Source: Streptomyces flaveolus
GTDB taxonomy: Bacteria > Actinomycetota > Actinomycetes > Streptomycetales > Streptomycetaceae
Length of the DNA: 64,000 nucleotides
Assembly (NCBI RefSeq): GCF_000716535.1
Contig: NZ_JNWV01000026.1
Location: 62,001-126,000 of the forward strand
Direction: 5' to 3'
The notes under the pieces are model-generated. The model ran no database searches and was not told where the DNA came from. It saw nothing but the letters and a program-made list of their open reading frames with translations. The position numbers and the translations under genes are program-made. Shown here piece by piece: positions 49,682 through 58,453 of the stretch. Positions within the stretch are counted from its first letter, which is position 1, and every line of letters begins with the position of its first letter.

Positions 49682-51673
49682 TCACTTGGCCGCAGCCGGC
49701 TGCGCCTCCGCCTGCTTCGCCACCGCGTCGATCGCCGCGAGCGACTTGCGGACCTGGTTACGGTCCGTGGTGTACCAGAAGTCCGGCAGTGACGCCTTCA
49801 GATAGCCGCCGTAGCGCGCGGTTGCCAGCCGCTGGTCCAGTACGGCGACCACGCCCCGGTCGCCGGACGCCCGGACTAGACGGCCGGCGCCCTGGGCCAT
49901 GAGCAGGGCCGCGTGGGTCGCGGCCACGGCCATGAAGCCGTTGCCTCCCGCCTCCTCCACCGCCTTCTGGCGCGCGCTCATCAGCGGATCGTCGGGGCGC
50001 GGGAACGGGATCTTGTCCATGACGACCAGCTGGCAGCTGGGGCCCGGGACGTCGACGCCCTGCCACAGCGAAAGCGTGCCGAAGAGACACGTCTTCGGGT
50101 CGGCCGCGAAGTTCTTGATCAGTTCGCCGAGCGTCTCCTCGCCCTGCAGCAGGATGGGGAACTCGGGGATCCGGGAACGCAACTCCTCCGCGGCGAGCTG
50201 AGCGGCCCGCATGGACGAGAACAGGCCGAGGGTCCGCCCGCCGGCCGCCTGGATCAGCTCGGTCAGCTCGTCCAGCATGTCGGAGCGCTCGCCGTCACGC
50301 GCGGGCCGCGCCAGATGCTTGGCGACGTACAGGATGCCCTGCTTGCGGTAGTCGAAGGGCGAACCGACGTCGACGCCCTTCCACTTCGGCAGGTCCTCGC
50401 CCTCCACGCCCTCCGGGCCGAGCCCCAGGGATGCGCCGACACCGTTGAAGTCGCCGCCCAGCTTGAGCGTCGCCGAGGTGAGGACCACGGCCCGGTCGGC
50501 GAACAGCTTCTCCCTGAGCAGACCGGAGACCGACATCGGGGCGACACGAAGGGACGCGCCGAAACGGTCGTGCCGTTCGTACCAGACGACGTCCCACTCC
50601 GAGCCGTTCACGACCCGCTCCGCCACGTCGTGCACCGTCTCCACCGAAGCCAGCGCCTGCTTGCGGACCGCGTCCTCGTCCTGGACGGACTTGTCGCGCG
50701 TCGCGCCGATCGCGGAGATCACCGTGCGGGCGGCGTCCCGCAGCGCCATCAGGGCATAGCCGAGGTCTTCCGGGATCTCCTCCAGGCGGCCCGGCAGCGC
50801 GAGCTCCATGAGCCGCTCGAAGCCCTCGGCGGCGGTCTGGAGCTGATCGGCGGCCTTCTCGTTGACCAGCTTGGCGGCACGGCGCACCGCGCGGTTGACC
50901 TGGCCGGGCGTGAGTTCGCCGGTCGCGACGCCGGTGACCCGGGAGACGAGTTCATGTGCCTCGTCCACGATCAGCACCTCGTGCTGGGGCAGCACCGGGG
51001 CGCCCTCGATGGCGTCGATGGCCAGCAGTGCGTGGTTCGTGACCACCACCTCGGCGAGCTTGGCCCGCTCACGGGCCATCTCCGCGAAGCACTCGGCGCC
51101 GTACGCGCACTTCGACGCGCCCAGGCACTCGCGCGACGACACGGAGATCTGAGCCCAGGCACGGTCCGAGACACCGGGAGTGAGATCGTCCCGGTCACCG
51201 CTCTCCGTCTCGTCGGCCCAGTCGCGCAGTCTCAGCAGGTCCTGGCCCAGCTTGCTGGTGGGCGCCGCCGCCTCGAACTGGTCGAAGAGCCCCTCCTCCT
51301 CGTCCTGCGGCATGCCCTCGTGCAAGCGGTGCAGGCACAGGTAGTTCGACCTGCCCTTGAGCATTGCGAACTCCGGGCGGCGACGCAGCAGCGGGTGCAA
51401 GGCGTCGACCGTGCGCGGCAGATCCCGCTCGACGAGCTGGCGCTGCAGGGCGAGCGTGGCCGTCGCGACGACCACCCGTTCTCCGTGCGCGAGCGCGGGC
51501 ACGAGATAGCCGAGCGACTTTCCGGTGCCGGTGCCGGCCTGGACCAGCAGGTGGGATCCGTCGTCGATCGCCTCGGCGACCGCTTCGGCCATGGTGACCT
51601 GGCCGGGGCGCTCCGTGCCGCCGACCGCGGCTACGGCGGCATGCAGGAGTTCGGGGAGGGAGGGCTTCGTCAT
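49682..51673 (-). CDS. dinG: DinG-type ATP-dependent DNA helicase
   Basis: 663-residue superfamily 2 helicase of the XPD/DinG group. Walker A QAGTGTGKSLGYLVPAL near 40, DEAH box IVDEAHELVSRV, motif VI QGAGRLVRASGDRG near 610. Four Cys in the span ECLGASKCAYGAECFAE and just upstream are positioned as the Fe-S cluster ligands of this family (SSRECLGASKCAYGAECF), though the fourth ligand is less clear. It unwinds RNA:DNA hybrids and damaged DNA. ATG 51673 has AGG two bases upstream. Convergent with lexA; no SOS box was found upstream. Confidence 0.88.
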   Translation of the reverse strand: MTKPSLPELLHAAVAAVGGTERPGQVTMAEAVAEAIDDGSHLLVQAGTGTGKSLGYLVPALAHGERVVVATATLALQRQLVERDLPRTVDALHPLLRRRPEFAMLKGRSNYLCLHRLHEGMPQDEEEGLFDQFEAAAPTSKLGQDLLRLRDWADETESGDRDDLTPGVSDRAWAQISVSSRECLGASKCAYGAECFAEMARERAKLAEVVVTNHALLAIDAIEGAPVLPQHEVLIVDEAHELVSRVTGVATGELTPGQVNRAVRRAAKLVNEKAADQLQTAAEGFERLMELALPGRLEEIPEDLGYALMALRDAARTVISAIGATRDKSVQDEDAVRKQALASVETVHDVAERVVNGSEWDVVWYERHDRFGASLRVAPMSVSGLLREKLFADRAVVLTSATLKLGGDFNGVGASLGLGPEGVEGEDLPKWKGVDVGSPFDYRKQGILYVAKHLARPARDGERSDMLDELTELIQAAGGRTLGLFSSMRAAQLAAEELRSRIPEFPILLQGEETLGELIKNFAADPKTCLFGTLSLWQGVDVPGPSCQLVVMDKIPFPRPDDPLMSARQKAVEEAGGNGFMAVAATHAALLMAQGAGRLVRASGDRGVVAVLDQRLATARYGGYLKASLPDFWYTTDRNQVRKSLAAIDAVAKQAEAQPAAAK

Positions 51674-51754
51674 AGCCTGACCACCCTACGACCCTGCACT
51701 GACAAACGGGGGGTCGTCGCCGGGACAGGGGGAGGGCTCACGAGCGGGGCTCCT

Positions 51755-51777
51755 GGGTCGGGTGGGGTGGGGTGGGG
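51755..51777 (+). other. G-quadruplex-forming sequence
   Basis: Five runs of three or four G separated by one or two bases (GGGTCGGGTGGGGTGGGGTG and on) lie 80-105 bp upstream of the dinG-like gene. Sequence meets the usual G3+N1-7 rule for a stable quadruplex. Confidence 0.6.
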
Positions 51778-51968
51778 CCGAGTTCAGGGATCTGCGTCGG
51801 GCTGGGCCGGGGGTGGGCACCGGGCGCGAGTGGGAGCGGGTGGTCGGCACCGGGTCGCAACGGTCCCGGCGTCGGGGTGGCGCGGTCGCCCACGAACTTT
51901 TTTCTTCGACGCGGGAACACCACGGATCCGCCACTCGTATCTATCTGTGAGCGTCCGATCACGTGGCG

Positions 51969-52742
51969 CTACAGAACATCGCGCAGGACTCGGTCCCGGA
52001 TCATGAGGGCGGCCCGCTTGCCGGGCAGGTCGACCTCCGCCGCGTACCGGAAGCCCGCGCTCAGGAACGCGGCGACGGAGGGGGTGTTGCGAAGATCGGG
52101 TTCCGCCACGACACGTGCACACGTGGGACGCCGGTCGAGGATCAGGTCGGCCACGGCTCGGAGCAGGACGGATCCCAGCCCTCGCCCTCGGTCGGTGGCG
52201 TCACCGACGAGGAGGTGGATTCCGGTGTCGTGCGGACGGACCGGGTGGTGACGGGCCAGTGGATCCAGGTCCGCACGGTAGATCTCCCAGTAGCTCATCG
52301 GGTTGCCGTCGAGTACGCCGAGGCACGGCACGCTGCGCCCGTCACCGTGGAGTTGCGTCCGTAGGTGCTCCTCCGTCCGGTCCCGGGGCCCGGCCAGCTC
52401 CCAGAACTCGGCGACGGCGGGGTCGTTCATCCAGCGGTGCACGAGCGGAAGGTCCTGATCAAGGCGTACGGGCACCAGCTGGAAGGAGCCGGCGGGGGTC
52501 GCGACCGGGCCCCACGTGGCGAGTCGGCCGAGGAGGCCGGTCGTCGCCCCGGCCGCGCAGAGGGCGACGAACTCCGCGGGCAGGCACAGCTCAAGCGTGT
52601 CCTCGCTGTCCGGGTCCTCGTCCTCGACGCTGAACCGCCCGAAGGAAGAGTTCCGGGGCCCCGCGATGGCCGCGTGGGGGGCGGCGCTGCCCGGCTGGGC
52701 GGGGACGGGGCCGGTTCCGGCGCTCGCGTCGGTGGGAGGCAC
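51969..52742 (-). CDS. Siderophore-type acyltransferase (GNAT, IucB/RhbD-like)
   Basis: 257 residues: a variable N-terminal 85 residues, then an AlcB/IucB-like GNAT domain (FQLVPVRLDQDLPLVHRWMN, PMSYWEIYRADLDPLARHH and an acetyl-CoA loop DATDRGRGLGSVLLRAV). Such enzymes acylate the hydroxylamine made in hydroxamate siderophores. GTG at 52742 follows GAGAGGAG. It is the third gene of a minus-strand siderophore group with 108 bp to the synthetase. Confidence 0.8.
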   Translation of the reverse strand: MPPTDASAGTGPVPAQPGSAAPHAAIAGPRNSSFGRFSVEDEDPDSEDTLELCLPAEFVALCAAGATTGLLGRLATWGPVATPAGSFQLVPVRLDQDLPLVHRWMNDPAVAEFWELAGPRDRTEEHLRTQLHGDGRSVPCLGVLDGNPMSYWEIYRADLDPLARHHPVRPHDTGIHLLVGDATDRGRGLGSVLLRAVADLILDRRPTCARVVAEPDLRNTPSVAAFLSAGFRYAAEVDLPGKRAALMIRDRVLRDVL

Positions 52743-52850
52743 GGTGCGCTCCTCTCAGGAGACGTGGTGGGTCATGTTCCTCGGATGTGCGGAGGTGGTG
52801 TGCGGCTCGCTGAGGGCGGTCCGCTCAGGTGGTGCGCAGAGGTACTTCGC

Positions 52851-54935
52851 TCAGGAGTGGAGGGGGTTGGCGATGGTGACGTAGACGGACTGGGTCTCGA
52901 CCGGGCCGACGAGTTCGTCGAGACCTTGCAGCCGGGTCAGCAGGTTGGCCTTGCAGCGCAGTACGGGTGAGTCGAGGAGGCGGCCGGGCAGGGAGGTGCG
53001 CAGCGGGGCGGGCCCCGAGGCGAGGTCGGTGAGGAAGCGGCGGAAGCCCGCGAGCAGCAGCCGCTCGTCGGCGAGGCGCTGGGAGCCGAAGGCACCGATC
53101 AGGCCGAGCACGTTGTTGACGGCGAGGTAGTAGGTGAAGCGTTCGTCGGTGACCTCGTCCGGGACGAAGGTGTCGCTGTGCTCGCCGATGCCGGGCAGTC
53201 GCGCGGTCAGTTCGGCTCGCCGGGACTCGCGGAAGTAGTACCCCTGGTTGTCGCGGTAACGGCCGCCGACGGGCCAGCCGTCACCGTCGAGCAGGACCAG
53301 CGTGTTCTGCTGGTGCGCTTCGAGGGCGATGCCCGCCTCGCTGTCCAGCCACAGGACGGGCCGGACGACCTGTTCCAGGTAGCGCAGGAACCACTCGACG
53401 GCGACGGCGGCGGCGGGTCGGCCGGTGCGTACGGCGAGGCGTGCGACGAGGTGGGCCAGCCGGGACCGCATCGGCCGAGTGGGGTGGTGCGGCGCGGTGC
53501 CGGCGGGCGGCTGGGGGAACGGGCGAAGGGCGACCAGTCCGGCGACGCAGCCGACGTCGTCGGCAGGGGTGAACGGATTGTGCCGGATCACCACGTCGAG
53601 TCCCGGCAGGGGCAGACCGTCCGGGCCGTCGACGGCGAGCCAGGCCGGGTCGCGGACGATGTCGAACCCGGGGTGCGCGGCCTGCCACCGGGGGGCGAGA
53701 CCGGTGCGCAGGAGCCGGTGCACCTCGACTCCGCGGTGGAGTTCTTTGCGGAGGTTCTCACGGCGGGAGTTGGTGATGCGCAGGGCCAGCGACAGCTTGA
53801 GCATCGCGGGGGCACCGGATCGGTGCACGGTGCGTACGGAGGAGGTGGGGTACCAGGGAGCGCCCAGGGGACCGAGGTCGCGGAGGAGTCCGGAGTCGAG
53901 CAGCGCGGTGACGGGCGCGCGGTGCCGGACCTCGCGGGCTTGCCAGGGGTGCAGTGGCAGGGCGGTGTAACCGTCGGGCAGCGGCAGTCCGGTGCCGGCG
54001 AGGCGGCGGGCGAGGTGGCCGGCGGGCACGGGACGGCCACGCTCGGTCCAGGCCGAGTCGGTCGCGAGGAGAGAGGGGGCGACGGCCAGCCAGTGCAGGG
54101 CGAAGGAGCCACGCGACTCCGGTGAGTACCGGTCGGCTTCCGCTTCGGTCAGGCCTTCCCGGCTCTTCGGGGTCGGGTGCAGGGGGTGTCCGAGGAGGAG
54201 GGCCTGTTCGGCGCTGAGGAAGAGGTCGGAGGTGTCGGTGGGGTGCTCGCGCCGGTGCCGGATGAAGGCCGCGGTACGGCGGACGGAGTCGGCGACTCTG
54301 GCCACGACGTCGGGGCCGTCGGCTCGGTCACCGACGCCGGTGTCGGAACGGGGGCCGGTGTCATGGCGACTGGGGCTGTGGGGACCGGTGTCGACAGGTC
54401 CGGTGCCGGTGGGATCGGTGCCGATGGGACCGATCCGGGTGAAACCGGTGCTGTTGGGACCGGTGCCGTCACCGGAGCCTGTTGAGGTGCGGGGCGAGGG
54501 GGCGTTGATGTCGGCCCGCTCGGTGGCGGTTTCCCTCGCGAGGAGGGCCGCGAGAGTGACGGCGTCGAGGGGTGGCGCCGTGTCGGGCGCGTCGGCGAGG
54601 CGCGGAAGGCCGAAGCGGTGCCAGCCCGTCGGGGACCAGTGGTGGACCGGTGCAATCAGGGCGGCGCCGCTGGCGGGCAGCGGAATGCGGAGGCTGCCGG
54701 TCGTGGGAGCGGTGAGGCCGGTCTCGCGGACCCAGCACCGCAGGAGGTTCTCGACGGCGGCGGCCTGGGCCGCGGCGCGGGGATCGGGGTGCTCCAGCGG
54801 ATCGGCGCCGGGAGCTGTCCGCCGGACGGGATCCGTCTCCCGCTTCTTCTGCCGCGGGACCGACTCGATGAGCGGTGCGACAGAGGACGGGGCGCCGGAT
54901 CCTCCCTGGTCGTCGGGGGTGCGGGTGGCGTTCAT
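52851..54935 (-). CDS. NIS siderophore synthetase (IucA/IucC family)
   Basis: 694 residues; ATP-dependent condensation of citrate or a carboxylate with a polyamine/hydroxamate arm. ATP-grasp-like motifs: GYTALPLHPWQAREVR, SVRTVHRSGAPAMLKLSLAL, LRITNSRRENLRKELHRG and the C-terminal EAHQQNTLVLLDGDGWPV with the RDNQGYYF block. Residues about 155-185 are a 5-residue tandem repeat (DGTGP-type), unrelated to the fold. ATG at 54935 follows AGAGGAG. Works with the aminotransferase upstream and the acyltransferase downstream. Confidence 0.88.
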   Translation of the reverse strand: MNATRTPDDQGGSGAPSSVAPLIESVPRQKKRETDPVRRTAPGADPLEHPDPRAAAQAAAVENLLRCWVRETGLTAPTTGSLRIPLPASGAALIAPVHHWSPTGWHRFGLPRLADAPDTAPPLDAVTLAALLARETATERADINAPSPRTSTGSGDGTGPNSTGFTRIGPIGTDPTGTGPVDTGPHSPSRHDTGPRSDTGVGDRADGPDVVARVADSVRRTAAFIRHRREHPTDTSDLFLSAEQALLLGHPLHPTPKSREGLTEAEADRYSPESRGSFALHWLAVAPSLLATDSAWTERGRPVPAGHLARRLAGTGLPLPDGYTALPLHPWQAREVRHRAPVTALLDSGLLRDLGPLGAPWYPTSSVRTVHRSGAPAMLKLSLALRITNSRRENLRKELHRGVEVHRLLRTGLAPRWQAAHPGFDIVRDPAWLAVDGPDGLPLPGLDVVIRHNPFTPADDVGCVAGLVALRPFPQPPAGTAPHHPTRPMRSRLAHLVARLAVRTGRPAAAVAVEWFLRYLEQVVRPVLWLDSEAGIALEAHQQNTLVLLDGDGWPVGGRYRDNQGYYFRESRRAELTARLPGIGEHSDTFVPDEVTDERFTYYLAVNNVLGLIGAFGSQRLADERLLLAGFRRFLTDLASGPAPLRTSLPGRLLDSPVLRCKANLLTRLQGLDELVGPVETQSVYVTIANPLHS
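54382..54471 (-). repeat. Six tandem 15-bp repeats inside the IucA/IucC gene
   Basis: Contiguous 15-bp units (GGACCGGTGCCGTCA-like on the plus strand) encode six pentapeptides of the type D-G-T-G-P. The frame is kept because the period is a multiple of three. Confidence 0.85.
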
Positions 54936-55158
54936 GACGGCTCCTCTGGGGCTGGAGTGAGGTGGTGCGGGCTCGTTCCGTCGTCCGCTCGAGTGCCGTT
55001 CCTTCGTGGTCGGCGGTCGGTGGGGCGGGATGGCGATGAGGTGGTGGTCGGCGGTGGTGGTCGTCGGCCTGGGTGCCAGGAAAGGGGGTTGAACGGTGAG
55101 GGGAAGCGGTGTTCGTCCACAGCCCGGCGCCGGGGGCCGGGTCCGGCGCGGGTGGTGT

Positions 55159-56691
55159 TCAGCCCGCGTGCTGGGCCGGGCAGGGCTGGCGTTGCTGGTG
55201 TGGGCCATGGGATGGGTGGTGGCGCACGGCCGCCGCCACCGCGTCGGTCAGCCGGTCGAGTACGGCCGTCGCCTGTTCGTCGCTGATCGTGAGGGGCGGA
55301 AGCAGCCGGACCACGGACGCGTGCCGGCCGCCGAGTTCGACGATCAGTCCGCGCTGGAGGCACTCCCGCTGCACGGCGGCGGCGAGTTCGGGAGCGGCCG
55401 GACACGGCGTGCGCCTGGGCTCCGGCCGGGCCGCCGTGCCACTGAGGCCACCCATGCCACCGTCATCGACGTCAGCAGCGTCACCGATATCACCGACGCC
55501 ACCCACGCCACCGGCAGGGCGTCCCGGGCGAGGCGCGGTGTGGTCGGCGTCGGGGTTCACCAGCTCGACCCCGATCATCAGTCCGCGCCCCCGGACGTCT
55601 CCCACGCAGGGGAACGCGCGGGTGAGTTCGGCGAGTTGGTTCAGCATGCGGGAGCCGAGGGCGGCGGCGCGTTCGGCGAGGGCGTTCTCGCGGACGTAGG
55701 CGAGGGTGGCGGTGCCCGCGGCCATGGCGAGCTGGTTGCCGCGGAAGGTGCCGGCGTGGGCGCCGGGTTGCCAGACGTCGAGATCGTCGCGGTAGACGAT
55801 CACGGCCAGTGGGAGGCTGCCGCCGATGGCCTTGGACAGGACCATGACGTCGGGGGTGACGCCGCTGTGGTCGACGGCCCAGAAGGCGCCCGTGCGGCCG
55901 ACTCCGGTCTGGATCTCGTCGGCGATCAGCGGGATGGACCGGTCCGCCGTGAGGCGGCGCATGCAGCGCAGCCAGTCGTCCGGCGCGGGGATCACTCCAC
56001 CCTCGCCCTGGACGGGTTCGAGGATCATCCCGGCCGGCAGCGGGACGCCGGATTTGGGGTCGTCGAGGAGGGACTCGGTCCAGCGGGCGGCGAGTTCGGC
56101 GCCGTACGGTCCGCCGACGCCGAAGGGGCAGCGGTAGTCCTGTGGGTAGGGCAGGCGGGCGACCTGGACGTCGGGGGCACCGCCGGAGGCGGCCAGGGCG
56201 CCGGCGGTCATGCCGTGGTAGGCGCCGGTGAAGGCGAGGATGCCGGTGCGGCCGATGGCGGTCCTGACCAGTTTGAGGGCGGCTTCGACGGCGTCGGTGC
56301 CGGCCGGCCCGCAGAACTGGACGCGGGCGCGGTCGGCCAGGCCGGGCGGGAGCGTGCGGAACAGCTCGGTGACGAAGGCGTCCTTGACGGGGGTCGCGAG
56401 GTCGAGGACGGAGAGGGGGGCGCCGGAGTCGAGGACCCGGCGGACGGCTTCCAGCACGACCGGGTGGTTGTGGCCGAGGGCGAGGGTGCCGGCGCCGGAG
56501 AGGCAGTCCAGGTAACGGCGGCCGTCGGCGCCCTCGATGGTGAGCCCTCGCGCCCGGACGGGCACGATGGGCAGGGCCCGGGCATAGGTGCGTGCCGAGG
56601 ACTCACGCGCCGACTGGCGTCTGAGGATCCCCTCGTGCACGGCCCGCGCTTCCCCGGACGTGCCTCCGGCCATCGACTCCGTAACCGCCAC
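55159..56691 (-). CDS. Class III aminotransferase (diaminobutyrate--2-oxoglutarate type)
   Basis: 510 residues, PLP enzyme. FTGAYHGMTAGALAASGG (cofactor phosphate site), LIADEIQTGVGRTGAFWA (Asp) and VLSKAIGGSLPLAV (Schiff-base Lys near 286). In NIS siderophore clusters the enzyme makes 2,4-diaminobutyrate for 1,3-diaminopropane. A Gly/Asp/Val-rich insert, VGGVGDIGDAADVDDGGMGG, at about 395-420 interrupts the C-terminal domain and is absent in ordinary members. GTG at 56691 has GGGGAGGA nine bases upstream; ATG 56673 is possible. First gene of the cluster; no iron box was found upstream. Confidence 0.85.
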   Translation of the reverse strand: MAVTESMAGGTSGEARAVHEGILRRQSARESSARTYARALPIVPVRARGLTIEGADGRRYLDCLSGAGTLALGHNHPVVLEAVRRVLDSGAPLSVLDLATPVKDAFVTELFRTLPPGLADRARVQFCGPAGTDAVEAALKLVRTAIGRTGILAFTGAYHGMTAGALAASGGAPDVQVARLPYPQDYRCPFGVGGPYGAELAARWTESLLDDPKSGVPLPAGMILEPVQGEGGVIPAPDDWLRCMRRLTADRSIPLIADEIQTGVGRTGAFWAVDHSGVTPDVMVLSKAIGGSLPLAVIVYRDDLDVWQPGAHAGTFRGNQLAMAAGTATLAYVRENALAERAAALGSRMLNQLAELTRAFPCVGDVRGRGLMIGVELVNPDADHTAPRPGRPAGGVGGVGDIGDAADVDDGGMGGLSGTAARPEPRRTPCPAAPELAAAVQRECLQRGLIVELGGRHASVVRLLPPLTISDEQATAVLDRLTDAVAAAVRHHPSHGPHQQRQPCPAQHAG

Positions 56692-57169
56692 GGCGCGCTG
56701 TCCTCCCCGCTGCTCAAAGGCGAGTTGATCGTCGGGGACCGGACATTGGCAGCAGGCCCCACCGGCTACAACAGCGGACCGTTCGGGCGGTTACGGGCTC
56801 GCCTGGAGAACCTTGGCCGGGCGGCACGGGGACGCGCTCCTCCGGCCCACGCACTGCACGGTGTGTCCCGCCGCACCGCCCCAGTGGGCACGCGTGCAAG
56901 ACCCGGAGGGCGACGCCGGGTGACAGGTCGTCGGTCGTCACGGATCGCCGTGGACGGTGAGGCGAACCTCGGACCGGCCGACGCTCGTTGCCTGTTCAGA
57001 CGCCCTGTGACGGAACCGTTGCCCTCCCGTCGGAACTCCCCCACGGCGACGGCATAGTGTGTGATGCCGTTCCCAGAAGGTCGTGAGACCGGCATGAACC
57101 TTCCATGAGTTCGCCGCCGGTGTCGGGGCCGAAGCGCCGAGTTCCTTTCACAGCAGGGGGAGTCACAAC
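56692..57169. other. Divergent region between aminotransferase and peptidase genes
   Basis: 478 bp with no credible gene. No match to an iron box or other site I recognise; GGGGGAG before 57170 is the peptidase ribosome site. Confidence 0.5.
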
Positions 57170-58387
57170 ATGCGATCCATACGGCCGTCGTTCACCGCTC
57201 GGCGAGGAAGGGGTGGTCGTCGCACCTCCACCTCGTTGACGGCGGTCGCCCTCGTGTCGGCGCTGGCGCTGACCGCCACCGCCTGCAACGGCGACGGTGA
57301 CGACAACGCCGACGGCAAGCCGTCCGCGGTGAGCACCGGCGACGGAAAGATCACGATCCCGGGCGACCTGAAGCACAGGCTCAAGGAACACGGGATCGAC
57401 ATCGACAAGTGGAAGAACGGCGCCTGGAAGAACTGGAACCGGGACGACTGGCTGCGCGAGGCCAACGACTTCATCAACCCGATCATCAAGGGCCTGTGGG
57501 ACCCGGACCGGATGCGTGGCGCCGACGACCCGGACCAGGGCGTCGACGACAACGACATCTCCGGTGACCAGGGCGTGACGGACCCGACGCCGCAGCCGGT
57601 GCAGGCACGTGCGGTCACCCCGCCGTACCACACCAGCGCGGCCACCTCGGGCAAGCTGCTCTTCGACGCTCCCGGGGGCACCATGGTCTGCTCCGCGACG
57701 GTGGTGGCGGACCCGGCGCACCCGGGCAAGTCCAACCTCGTCTGGACGGCGGGGCACTGTGTGCACGCCGGCAAGAAGGGCGGCTGGTACCGCAACCTCG
57801 CGTTCGTGCCGTCGTACAACGACCAGGGCAAGTCGTCGGCCGAGCTGGAGAACGCGAGCCGGTCCGAGATCGCGCCGTACGGCGTGTGGTGGGCCGACGC
57901 GGCGAAGACCTCGCAGCAGTGGATCAGCAAGGGGGGCGAGACGGGCGGTGACGGAGCGTCGTACGACTTCGCCGTCATCCACGTGACGCCCGAGCAGGGC
58001 AGCGGCGGGAAGTCGCTGGAGGAGACCGTCGGCGGGGCGCTGCCGGTGAACTTCGACGCGCCGGCCGTGCCCCAGGTGAAGAGCATCACGGCGTCCGGTT
58101 ACCCGGCGGCGGCGCCGTACGACGGTCAGCTGCTGTACCAGTGCCAGGACAAGCCGGGCCGGCTCTCCATCGAGCAGTCCGACCCGACGATGTACCGGAT
58201 CGGCTGCACGATGACCGGTGGCTCCTCCGGAGGCGGCTGGGTGGAGACGGGCGCGGACGGCAAGCCCGCGCTGGTGTCGAACACGTCCATCGGCCCGGTG
58301 CGTTCCGGTTGGCTCGCCGGTCCCCGGCTGGGTGAGGTGGCCAAGAGCGTGTACGAGTCGGTGAGCAAGCAGTTCGCCGGACGGTGA
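57170..58387 (+). CDS. Secreted trypsin-like serine peptidase, probable lipoprotein
   Basis: 405 residues. Signal peptide with basic start and lipobox LTATAC (Cys39), then an acidic linker and a chymotrypsin-fold peptidase at about 155-400. Triad: His in VWTAGHCVHA, Asp in SYDFAVIHV, Ser in MTGGSSGGGWV (GGSSGG rather than the usual GDSGG). The oxyanion motif suggests a glutamyl-endopeptidase/V8-like subgroup. Region 45-150 contains Trp- and Lys-rich helices (KWKNGAWKNWNRDDWLREAN) of unknown role. ATG 57170 follows GGGGGAG. Confidence 0.85.
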   Translation: MRSIRPSFTARRGRGGRRTSTSLTAVALVSALALTATACNGDGDDNADGKPSAVSTGDGKITIPGDLKHRLKEHGIDIDKWKNGAWKNWNRDDWLREANDFINPIIKGLWDPDRMRGADDPDQGVDDNDISGDQGVTDPTPQPVQARAVTPPYHTSAATSGKLLFDAPGGTMVCSATVVADPAHPGKSNLVWTAGHCVHAGKKGGWYRNLAFVPSYNDQGKSSAELENASRSEIAPYGVWWADAAKTSQQWISKGGETGGDGASYDFAVIHVTPEQGSGGKSLEETVGGALPVNFDAPAVPQVKSITASGYPAAAPYDGQLLYQCQDKPGRLSIEQSDPTMYRIGCTMTGGSSGGGWVETGADGKPALVSNTSIGPVRSGWLAGPRLGEVAKSVYESVSKQFAGR

Positions 58388-58403
58388 GCACGCGGGGGGC
58401 ATG

Positions 58404-58442
58404 ACGAGGGCCCGCCACCCGAACGGGGTGGCGGGCCCTCGT
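58404..58442. terminator. Bidirectional terminator between the peptidase and hflX
   Basis: Perfect 17-bp stem (58404-58420 with 58426-58442), 5-nt loop, between convergent genes. Confidence 0.9.
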
Positions 58443-58453
58443 GACGGGGTGGG

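Noticed and set aside
56770..56815. Iron box upstream of the siderophore aminotransferase (GGTTACGGGCTCGCC)
   Set aside because: The halves are out of register with the 19-bp consensus by two bases.
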